The notes beneath the pieces were generated by a model, which did not search any database, was not told the origin of the DNA, and saw only the letters and a list, made by a program, of their open reading frames with translations. This document shows, in pieces, positions 25,466-33,674 of a stretch of DNA of 64,000 nucleotides. Each line of letters begins with the position of its first letter. Positions within the stretch are counted from its first letter, which is position 1. Both the position numbers and the translations under genes were made by a program. Source of the stretch: Pedobacter yonginensis (lineage in GTDB: Bacteria > Bacteroidota > Bacteroidia > Sphingobacteriales > Sphingobacteriaceae); contig NZ_QGNZ01000003.1 of the NCBI RefSeq assembly GCF_003173595.1, positions 620,001-684,000 of the forward strand, read 5' to 3'.

Positions 25466-26563
25466 ATGAGAGGTTTTCGTTTTTCTGATTATAAACCTGG
25501 CGATTCGCCAAAGGGTGGGTTCGATGAGTTGCTTAAATTGTTTAGCGAACTGCTGAATTATACGGCTGGAGATGCGGCCGAAGCGCTAAGTTGGCTGAAC
25601 GAACTCGACAAGCAATACAAGCTTACAAATAATGATTATGGCATCGGCAATTTTATTGATGACCTGAAAGATAAGGGCTACCTGACCGAGGACAACCAAT
25701 CTGGCGAGTTTAAGATTACTGCAAAAACTGAACAGACCATCCGTAAATCGGCACTGGATGAAATTTTTGGAAAACTTAAGAAGTCTGGTCGAGGAAATCA
25801 TAACAGCAACCAATCTGGCATTGGTGAGGAAAAAAATGCAGACAGGCGAGAATATAGTTTTGGGGATAGTTTAGATCAAATTGATATGACTGCCTCTATC
25901 CAAAATGCGCAAATTAATCATGGCATTGGCGATTTCACTTTAACAGATAGAGATTTGGAGGTTGAAGAGAAAGATTTTAAGACCTTAACTTCTACCGTGT
26001 TGATGATTGACATTTCGCACTCCATGATTTTGTATGGCGAGGATAGAATTACACCGGCAAAAAAGGTAGCCATGGCCCTAGCCGAACTCATTAAAACGAA
26101 ATACCCTAAAGATACTTTGGATATTGTTGTCTTTGGGAACGATGCTTGGCCAATTACAGTTAAAGATTTGCCTTACCTGCAAGTAGGTCCGTACCATACC
26201 AATACTTACGCGGGATTAGAGTTGGCGGCCGATTTACTTCGACGACGCAAAACGCATAACAAACAAATTTTTATGATTACTGATGGGAAACCAACTTGTT
26301 TGAAAGAAAATGGTAAGTATTATAAAAATAGTATGGGCTTGGATAGGAAGGTAATTAACAAAACCTTAAATATGGCGGCTCAATGCAAGCGCTTAAAAAT
26401 ACCGATTACTACATTCATGATTGCGAAAGATCCTTACCTACAACAATTTGTTAGGCAGTTTACGGAGATTAATGGTGGAAGGGCTTTTTACAGTTCGTTA
26501 AATGGATTGGGTGAATACATTTTTGAGGATTACATTAAAAACAGAAGAAAAACAGTTAAATAA
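25466..26563 (+). CDS. VWA domain protein
   Basis: This 365-residue protein has an N-terminal helical region (about 1-110), a linker, and a C-terminal von Willebrand A domain from about residue 170. The MIDAS residues are visible: DISHS at about 178-182, a Thr in the NTYAGL stretch, and Asp in IFMITDGKP. It has no signal peptide, so it is cytosolic. VWA proteins of this type work with the MoxR/magnesium-chelatase-like ATPase encoded next, probably to remodel or load metal into a protein partner. It starts upstream of that ATPase on the same strand. Confidence 0.88.
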   Translation: MRGFRFSDYKPGDSPKGGFDELLKLFSELLNYTAGDAAEALSWLNELDKQYKLTNNDYGIGNFIDDLKDKGYLTEDNQSGEFKITAKTEQTIRKSALDEIFGKLKKSGRGNHNSNQSGIGEEKNADRREYSFGDSLDQIDMTASIQNAQINHGIGDFTLTDRDLEVEEKDFKTLTSTVLMIDISHSMILYGEDRITPAKKVAMALAELIKTKYPKDTLDIVVFGNDAWPITVKDLPYLQVGPYHTNTYAGLELAADLLRRRKTHNKQIFMITDGKPTCLKENGKYYKNSMGLDRKVINKTLNMAAQCKRLKIPITTFMIAKDPYLQQFVRQFTEINGGRAFYSSLNGLGEYIFEDYIKNRRKTVK

Positions 26564-26690
26564 GGCTAGCCAAAACGACTAACCTACTTTACATAAAAAC
26601 ACTAACAAGGTGAGATTTAGGTATTAAGGTATTGGCCATGTGCTCAATCTTAAACTTCAAAGCTTAAGCCTTAAACCCATTTTAGAAAAG

Positions 26691-28178
26691 ATGCAAGCAA
26701 AAACATTAGGTGAATTAAAAACAACAGGATATAAATCGAGATCGGTTAAAGAAGAACTTAGAGAAAACCTGATTAAGCAGCTAAAAGGTAATAAATCTGA
26801 ATTTGAAGGGATTATTGGTTACGATGAAACCGTTATACCTGAACTACAGACTGCGATTTTATCGAGACACAATATTTTATTATTGGGTTTACGCGGACAG
26901 GCAAAAACTAGAATTGCCCGCCTGATGGTAAACCTATTGGATGAATACGTACCTTATGTTGCAGGAAGTGAAATTTTCGACGACCCACTAAACCCAATTT
27001 CTTGGTTCGCCAGAAATGAAATTGCAACCAAAGGTGATGCTACTGAAATTGCATGGCTACACCGCAGCGAGCGTTATACTGAAAAATTAGCGACACCGGA
27101 TGTTACTGTAGCAGATTTGATTGGTGATGTTGACCCAATTAAAGCGGCTACATTAAAGTTGACATACAACGATGAGCGTGTGATTCATTTTGGCTTAATC
27201 CCCAGGGCACATAGAAGCATTTTTGTGATTAATGAATTGCCCGACTTACAGGCTAGAATCCAAGTTGCTTTGTTTAACATGCTACAGGAAAAGGATATTC
27301 AGATTCGTGGTTTCAAATTGCGGTTACCTTTAGATATTCAATTTGTATTTACGGCTAACCCTGAAGATTATACTAATCGTGGTAGTATTGTTACGCCACT
27401 GAAGGACCGTATTGAAAGTCAGATTTTAACCCACTACCCTAAGAGTATCGAAATTTCGAGAAAAATTACTTTCCAAGAGGCAAAGTTAACCGAAGAGCAA
27501 AAAGCAAATATCGAAGCGGATGGATTGGTAAAGGATTTGATTGAACAAATTGCTTTTGAAGCGCGGAAAAGTGAATACATAGATCAAAAATCAGGGGTTT
27601 CTGCCAGATTAACAATTTCAGCATTTGAAAATTTAATCAGCACAGCTGAACGGAGAATGTTAATTTCTGGCGAAAAAAATACAGCTGTTCGTTTAGCCGA
27701 TTTGGCAGGAATTATCCCGGCCATTACTGGAAAAATAGAATTGGTTTACGAAGGTGAATTGGAGGGGCCGGCTCACGTTGCAACAACCTTAATTGGCAAA
27801 GCGGTTAAAACGTTATTCGGTCGTTATTTCCCTGACCCTGAAAAGGCAAAGAAAAGCAAAACAGCGAATCCATATACTGAAATTACAGAGTGGTTTACAG
27901 AAGGAAATAATTTAGATGTAACGGATACCTTAACCAACGCACAATACAAAAAGGCCCTAATGTTGGTTCCAAGCCTTTACGATTTAGTTAAAAAGTTTCA
28001 TCCAAAATTAAGCGAGAACCAAACTTTACTGTTGATGGAATTTGTGCTCCATGGATTGGCTGAATATTCTCAATTGAGTAAAAATTTCTTGAATGGCGGT
28101 TTCGGTTTCAGCGACATGTTTGGCAGTTTATTTAATGCTGAATTTGATGAGGAAGAGGATGAGGATGATTTTAGGTAG
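26691..28178 (+). CDS. magnesium-chelatase-like AAA+ ATPase
   Basis: The 495-residue protein is the ATPase partner of the upstream VWA gene. The Walker A motif is GLRGQAKT with Lys72, the Walker B region reads FVINELPDL (Asn where most P-loop ATPases have Asp), sensor-1 is FTANPEDY, and PLKDRIESQI is the arginine-finger region. A C-terminal helical part follows, ending in an acidic tail. The ATG at 26691 gives the start MQAKTLGELK; an in-frame GTG at 26640 would add 17 residues and cannot be excluded. Magnesium chelatase proper is not expected without other chlorophyll genes. Confidence 0.87.
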   Translation: MQAKTLGELKTTGYKSRSVKEELRENLIKQLKGNKSEFEGIIGYDETVIPELQTAILSRHNILLLGLRGQAKTRIARLMVNLLDEYVPYVAGSEIFDDPLNPISWFARNEIATKGDATEIAWLHRSERYTEKLATPDVTVADLIGDVDPIKAATLKLTYNDERVIHFGLIPRAHRSIFVINELPDLQARIQVALFNMLQEKDIQIRGFKLRLPLDIQFVFTANPEDYTNRGSIVTPLKDRIESQILTHYPKSIEISRKITFQEAKLTEEQKANIEADGLVKDLIEQIAFEARKSEYIDQKSGVSARLTISAFENLISTAERRMLISGEKNTAVRLADLAGIIPAITGKIELVYEGELEGPAHVATTLIGKAVKTLFGRYFPDPEKAKKSKTANPYTEITEWFTEGNNLDVTDTLTNAQYKKALMLVPSLYDLVKKFHPKLSENQTLLLMEFVLHGLAEYSQLSKNFLNGGFGFSDMFGSLFNAEFDEEEDEDDFR

Positions 28179-28210
28179 AAATATCTAAAAATTCTTTCAT
28201 TAGGAGGCGA

Positions 28211-29690
28211 TTTAAAGTTTCCCGCAGAAACACAGAAAGCACGAAATTTTTGTCTGCACTATACAAATCTGTTTAAAATCTGCGTTCAATCCTTTGAATC
28301 TGCGGGAAAACTAAGCGATAAATAGTCACTTGCCACGGAAACACAGAAAGCACTGAATTTTTGTCTGCACTAATCTGTTTAAAATCTGCGTATAATCTTG
28401 AATCTGCGGGAAAATTAAGCGATAAATAGTCACTTTCCACGAAAACACAGAAAGCACTGAATTTTTGTCTGCACTATACAAATCTGTTTAAAATCTGCGT
28501 ATAATCCCTTGAATCTGCGGGAAAATTAAGCGATAAATAGTCATTCGCCACGGAAACACAGAAAGCACTGAATTTTTCTCTGCACTATACAAATCTGCTT
28601 AAAATCTGCGTTCAATCCTTTGAATCTGCGGGAAAATTAAGCGATAAATAGTCACTTTCCACGAAAATACAGAAAGCACTGAATTTTTGTCTGCACTATA
28701 CAAATCTGTTTAAAATCTGCGTATAATCCCTTGAATCTGCGGGAAAATTAAGCGATAAATAGTCATTCGCCACGGAAACACAGAAAGCACGGAACTTTGA
28801 TATGCGCAATACGAATCTGTTCAAAATCTGCGTTCAATCCTTTGAATCTGCGGGAAAATTTGCGATAAATAGAGACTTGCGATGGCAAAATATAAGCCAC
28901 AGAATTTTTTTCTGCACTATACAAATTTGTTTAAAATCTGCCTTCAATCCTTTGAATCTGCGGAAAAATTTGCGATAAATGGTGACTTGCCACGGAAACA
29001 CAGAAAGCACGGAATTTTTGTCTGCACTATACAAATCTGTTTAAAATCTGCGTTCAATCCCTTGAATCTGCTGGAAAATTAAGTTATAAATAGTCACTTT
29101 CCACGAAAACACAGAAAGCACGGAATTTTTGTCTGCACTATACAAATCTGTTTAAAATCTGCGTTCAATCCTTTGAATTTGCGGGAAAATTAAGCGATAA
29201 ATAGTGACTTGCCATGGAAACACAGAAAGCACGAAATTTTTGTCTGCACTATACAAATCTGTTTAAAATCTGCGTTCAATCCCTTGAATCTGCGGGAAAA
29301 TTAAGCAATGAATAGTCACTTTCCACGAAAACACAGAAAGCACGGAATTTTTCTCTGCACTATACAAATCTGTTTAAAATCTGCGCACAATCCCCTGAAT
29401 CTGCGGGAAAATTAAGCTATAAATAGTGAATTGCCACGGAAACACAGAAAGCACGGCATTTTGATTTGCACTATACAAATCTGTTTAAATCTGCGTTCAA
29501 TCCCTTGAATCTGCGGGAAAATTTGCGATAAATAGTGACTTGCCACGGAAACACAGAAAGCACGGAATTTTTGTCTGCACTATACAAATCTGTTTAAAAT
29601 CTGCGTTCAATCCTTTGAGTCTGCGGGAAATTTAAGCGATAATTAGTGACTTGCCATGGAAACACAGAAAGCGCAAAATTGTTATGCACA
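28211..29690. repeat. tandem array of about 14 units of about 110 bp
   Basis: A unit containing ACACAGAAAGCAC, a central TCTGCACTATACAAATCTG and CTTTGAATCTGCGGGAAAA recurs roughly every 110 bp through the whole gap between the ATPase and metallophosphoesterase genes. CACAGAAAG occurs near 28231, 28341, 28446, 28557, 28668, 28780, 29000, 29110, 29221, 29331, 29441, 29551 and 29661; a degenerate copy lies near 28890. Units vary by point changes and small indels. No spacer diversity is present, so it is not CRISPR. Short reading frames across it are not genes. Confidence 0.92.
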
Positions 29691-29796
29691 ACATCTACCC
29701 TATTAACCATCAGGGAAGCCCTAATACTCCGAACTGTCAATCCATGCTCCTCAAATTAAAAATGCTCTCACATACTATTTATCGACCTCAAATACC

Positions 29797-29804
29797 TAAT
29801 TTTG
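29797..29804 (+). promoter_or_regulatory. putative -7 box of the metallophosphoesterase gene
   Basis: TAATTTTG fits TAnnTTTG, 46 nt before the ATG and just after the repeat array. A -33 element is not evident. Confidence 0.35.
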
Positions 29805-29850
29805 GTTCGATAAACATGTCCTATTTGTAAATTAAGAATAACCCGATCAT

Positions 29851-31095
29851 ATGGGAAGATTACCCTTCATAATTGTTGCTTGTCTATTTATTATTGCTTT
29901 TGATATCTACTGCTTTAAAGCAATTGTTTCGGTGTTCAATAAATGGAAGCCTAAAACAAAAAAAATCTTCGGAATTGTTTATTGGACCTTTAGCTTTTTA
30001 CTTATCGTTGGTGTATTTGCGGGCATTTACCTAAACCTTTTTCTTACCTTAAGAGCAATCATTTTGGTAGCATTCTTTTTAACGGTTGCGTGCAAAATGG
30101 CTATGTTACCATTTTTAGTGTTGGATGATTTAAGGCGATTATTCATTAAGCTTTTTAGAAAAAAAGAAGTTATTAAAGATCAACCAGTTGGTGAATCTGA
30201 ATCGATTTCGCGTTCAGAATTTTTGGTTAAAGCGGGTTTGGTTGCAGCGGCCGTCCCACTTACATCGTTAAGTTGGGGAATTGTTTCCGGCGCCTATGAT
30301 TATCAAGTTAGGAGAGTAAACCTTATACTTCCCAATTTGCCAAAAGCCTTTGATGGAATTACACTAGGTCAGATTTCTGATATTCACTCTGGAAGTTTCT
30401 ATAACAAAACAGCTGTGAAGGGTGGTGTGGATATGCTTCTGGCTGAAAAACCCGATTTTATATTTTTTACGGGCGATTTGGTGAATAACCTAACCAATGA
30501 GGTGAGGGATTATCAAGATATTTTTGCGAAAGTTAAAGCACCGCTTGGGGTATATTCTACGCTCGGTAATCACGATTATGGAGATTATTATTATGGCAAA
30601 GAATCGTCGCCAGCGAAGGTTAAAAACCTACAAGATATTATCGATGTACACAAGGTGATGGGTTACGATTTATTGATGAATCAAAACCGAAGACTTAAAG
30701 TTGATGGTGAGGAAATTGGTATTCTAGGTATCGAAAACTGGGGAATGGGTCGCTTTCCGAAATATGGAAAAATGGAATTGGCAGTTGAAAATACGGATGA
30801 TTTGCCTGTAAAGTTATTGCTCAGTCACGACCCTTCGCATTGGCGTGGCGAGGTGTTGGAAAAATATCCTCAAATTGATGCGATGTTTAGCGGCCACACC
30901 CACGGCATGCAGTTTGGTGTTCGATTAAAAGAATATCAATGGAGCCCAGTTCAATACATCTATAAAGAATGGGCCGGCTTATATCAAGAGCAAAAACAAC
31001 AACTTTATGTTAACGTAGGATACGGGTTCTTAGGTTATCCAGGAAGGGTTGGCGTATTGCCCGAAATTACGATCTTCACTCTTAAACGCGCTTAA
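29851..31095 (+). CDS. membrane-anchored metallophosphoesterase
   Basis: The 414-residue protein has three or four N-terminal membrane segments (about 5-25, 38-60, 66-86 and a further hydrophobic stretch at about 128-148), then a calcineurin-like phosphoesterase domain. Metal-binding motifs are complete: SDIHSG (about 182), FTGDLVNN, TLGNHDYGD, LLSHDP and FSGHTHGMQ. It resembles the YkuE/YaeI group of phosphoesterases that act on lipid-linked or UDP-sugar substrates; the substrate is not known here. It sits alone, with the 110-bp repeat array upstream and a convergent response regulator downstream. Confidence 0.92.
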   Translation: MGRLPFIIVACLFIIAFDIYCFKAIVSVFNKWKPKTKKIFGIVYWTFSFLLIVGVFAGIYLNLFLTLRAIILVAFFLTVACKMAMLPFLVLDDLRRLFIKLFRKKEVIKDQPVGESESISRSEFLVKAGLVAAAVPLTSLSWGIVSGAYDYQVRRVNLILPNLPKAFDGITLGQISDIHSGSFYNKTAVKGGVDMLLAEKPDFIFFTGDLVNNLTNEVRDYQDIFAKVKAPLGVYSTLGNHDYGDYYYGKESSPAKVKNLQDIIDVHKVMGYDLLMNQNRRLKVDGEEIGILGIENWGMGRFPKYGKMELAVENTDDLPVKLLLSHDPSHWRGEVLEKYPQIDAMFSGHTHGMQFGVRLKEYQWSPVQYIYKEWAGLYQEQKQQLYVNVGYGFLGYPGRVGVLPEITIFTLKRA

Positions 31096-31102
31096 AATTG
31101 AG

Positions 31103-31174
31103 TGATTGAATGACCGAATGATTGAATTTTGAATGATTGAATGACCGAATGATTGAATGACTGGATTTTGAATG
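31103..31174. repeat. 31-bp direct repeat of TGATTGAATGACCGAA type
   Basis: TGATTGAATGACCGAATGAT starts at 31103 and again at 31134, with further partial TGATTGAATG units, in the gap between the convergent phosphoesterase and response-regulator genes. It is a short degenerate microsatellite-like array with no obvious function. Confidence 0.7.
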
Positions 31175-31232
31175 GTTAAGAATTTCGCCCCAAACTTTCT
31201 GATCCAATCATTCAGTATTGAACTAGCCTACA

Positions 31233-31922
31233 CTAGCCAGCATTAAAGCGATAGCCTACACCACGAACGGTTTGCAAAAGTTGTGGATTATCTGGATTTA
31301 ATTCAATTTTCTTTCTTAAGCGAACAATGTGCATATCAAGTGTGCGGGTGTTCACATCTGAATTATAGCCCCAAACCACCAACATCAGTTCATCACGGTT
31401 AATCACCTTACCCGGATTGCGCAAGAAGTAAAGTAAAATTCGGTTTTCCAATATGGTTAACTCAATCTTTTTGCCTTCTCTAAATAGGGTATGTATGTTT
31501 GGATGATGCTCCATATTTCCAAAACGATGTATTTCAGCGGTATCTTTATTTACAATAAATTTAACCTTGCTCTCCAGCATCGCTACCAAAACATCCATAT
31601 TAAATGGCTTGGTAATGTAATCAGAAGCACCAAAGTTATACGCATCAATTTTATCTACATCCTGAGCTTTTGCAGTCATCATAATCACCAAGTTTTCGAA
31701 TCCTTGTTTGCGAACACTTTCACAAACATCAGAACCTTGCTTACCCGGTAACATCCAATCTAAGAGCACAATATCTGGCTGATCGGCGATAATCATTCTC
31801 TCACCCGCGTCTCCATCATTTGCCTCAAGTACGTTATAACCTTCCGTTTTGAGGCGGTGTGCCACTAAAAAACGTAGGTTCTCATCATCTTCTACAATTA
31901 ATATTTTTACTTCTTTAGACAT
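31233..31922 (-). CDS. OmpR-family response regulator
   Basis: The 229-residue protein has a receiver domain (about 5-120) with the acidic pair Glu11/Asp12, the phospho-acceptor Asp55 in LLDWMLPG, and Lys105 in DYITKPF. The C-terminal winged-helix DNA-binding domain (about 130-229) holds the usual NRDELMLVVWGYN and RTLDMHIVRLRKKI segments and ends GVGYRF. It follows the kinase gene by 75 nt on the same strand and is its obvious partner. The targets are unknown; the S9-like lipoprotein upstream in the unit is a candidate member of the same pathway. Confidence 0.95.
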   Translation of the reverse strand: MSKEVKILIVEDDENLRFLVAHRLKTEGYNVLEANDGDAGERMIIADQPDIVLLDWMLPGKQGSDVCESVRKQGFENLVIMMTAKAQDVDKIDAYNFGASDYITKPFNMDVLVAMLESKVKFIVNKDTAEIHRFGNMEHHPNIHTLFREGKKIELTILENRILLYFLRNPGKVINRDELMLVVWGYNSDVNTRTLDMHIVRLRKKIELNPDNPQLLQTVRGVGYRFNAG

Positions 31923-31997
31923 TTTGTGTGTTATTAGGGTTGTAACGCTATCATAATGTTTAGGCTTAACGGCTCATCATTTCGATAGTCTAAATTT

Positions 31998-33671
31998 TTA
32001 ATTATTATTAATAAGAGGTAGTACAATTTTAAATTCTGTACCCGTACCAACTTTGCTTTTTACTGTGATTTCGCCATCCATAAAGTTAACCAGTTCTTTG
32101 CAGAATGCCAAACCTAAGCCTACGCTTCCCATTTGGTTGTATTCGTTCTGGATTCTGAAAAACTTTTTAAATATATTATTTAATTCGCTACTTGCGATGC
32201 CAATTCCCTTATCGGTAAAACGGAATACAAGTACACCCTTAATAAGCTTTGCGCTAATGTGGAGCTTCTTATTGGCTGGCTTCGAATACTTATAGGCATT
32301 TTCGGCTAGGTTATCAAACAAGCTTCCCAATAACACAGGATCGGTGATAAAGGTTTTAAAACCCACAACTTCATAAGTCATGTTAAAATCTGGATGCTTT
32401 AACGTATGAGATTCTACCGTGCTTTCAATAAAATCAACAATATTTACCTCTTCTTGATTAAGCTTAATGGCCTTATTTTCGATTTGGGTAAAGGCAAGCA
32501 ACTTGTTCATTAGGCCATTTAGTTTATCGGCCTCTTCGTCTAAAATCTTTCCGTAAAGCTGCTGCTCTTTTTGGCTTAGGGATGTGGCACTTTTGATATT
32601 ATTTCCTGCAATTTTTATTACGCTAACAGGTGTTTTAAACTCATGTGTTAAATTATTTACGAAATCGTATTGGAGCTTAAACATTTTACTATTGATATTT
32701 AAATTACGGTAAATTAAGAAAGCAACCAGCAGCAGCACACCATACACTAATAATAACAATAAGGCAATGGGCATAAAGTATATAAAAATTTCTTTTTTGA
32801 TGTAAGACTTGGAGGAGATGAAATACAGTTTAAAATCAGAAAAAGCACCTGGGAGGGCAATTTCAGTGACTATATTTTCATCTGATGTATCAATCGGATC
32901 GTAGGTTAATGGCTCTACTCTAATATTTTGATACAACAAAGGTCTTGTGTTGATGATTTTGATCTTGTTTGGATCGAGCTGAAAAACAAGCATATCTTGT
33001 TGATAAATCAAACCCGGTTCCAGATTCCGCTGCAACATTTCTTTATACACCTTTAAATCTTCGCGGCGAGGAATATTCAAATAAGTGATCTTGTTGGACA
33101 GTACCACCGAAAAATTGGTAAATAACTCTTCTTGAGTGGGTACCGTAGTGGTGTCGAGCTGATCGAGAAAGCGAACCAACTTAAGCGCCATACTATTAAA
33201 GTCATCATCAACCCTAAAAGAACTCGGGCCCAATTCAGAAAAGAGTTTTACAGAATCAGGTTTCACTAATCTACCAAATTGGAAGATTGATTTTGGTCCA
33301 ATAGATAAGTGCCCAACATTGATACCGTCTCTAACAGGTTTATTTTTAACCTCCGTATCGTAAAATTTCACCCTAGAAACGAAGGGATATTTTAAGGTAA
33401 TGGTATCTACAAACTTGGAAGCTGTAGCAGAATCAAGAAAGCCGTTATAGTACGATATTTCGGGCATTTTATTTTGAAAAAAATCATTGTAGGGCTTAAT
33501 GCTTTCTTCCAAAACATTCACCTTCTCTGATACAAATTCATTTTCGATAGATTTCTTGCTGAAGTTGAAAGCGAGGAATAAAGAAAGGATAAACAGAATT
33601 GATATTAAAGAGATGAAAATTACGCCGAGCGAGAAATTTTTACGATAACCACTTTTTTTATCTAAGGCCAT
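31998..33671 (-). CDS. sensor histidine kinase
   Basis: A 557-residue membrane kinase: one N-terminal helix (about 13-36), an extracytoplasmic sensor region of about 255 residues, a second helix (about 294-318) and a cytoplasmic catalytic core. The H-box is NLTHEFKTPVSVIK with His343; the N-box is LFDNLAENAYKYS; G1 is TDKGIGI and G2 is GSVGLGLAF. All catalytic motifs are intact. The sensor region matches no family I recognise. The gene starts 3 nt after the pseudo-peptidase gene ends, so the two are tightly coupled in one operon with the downstream regulator. Confidence 0.94.
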   Translation of the reverse strand: MALDKKSGYRKNFSLGVIFISLISILFILSLFLAFNFSKKSIENEFVSEKVNVLEESIKPYNDFFQNKMPEISYYNGFLDSATASKFVDTITLKYPFVSRVKFYDTEVKNKPVRDGINVGHLSIGPKSIFQFGRLVKPDSVKLFSELGPSSFRVDDDFNSMALKLVRFLDQLDTTTVPTQEELFTNFSVVLSNKITYLNIPRREDLKVYKEMLQRNLEPGLIYQQDMLVFQLDPNKIKIINTRPLLYQNIRVEPLTYDPIDTSDENIVTEIALPGAFSDFKLYFISSKSYIKKEIFIYFMPIALLLLLVYGVLLLVAFLIYRNLNINSKMFKLQYDFVNNLTHEFKTPVSVIKIAGNNIKSATSLSQKEQQLYGKILDEEADKLNGLMNKLLAFTQIENKAIKLNQEEVNIVDFIESTVESHTLKHPDFNMTYEVVGFKTFITDPVLLGSLFDNLAENAYKYSKPANKKLHISAKLIKGVLVFRFTDKGIGIASSELNNIFKKFFRIQNEYNQMGSVGLGLAFCKELVNFMDGEITVKSKVGTGTEFKIVLPLINNN

Positions 33672-33674
33672 AAC

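Noticed and set aside
28834..29082. Two 66-codon reading frames on opposite strands inside the 110-bp repeat array
   Set aside because: They consist of the repeat unit translated, have no domain, and appear only because two repeat copies happen to lack stops. Not genes.
28211..29690. CRISPR-like appearance of the 110-bp array
   Set aside because: Units repeat end to end with no unique spacers and are too long. No cas genes are nearby.
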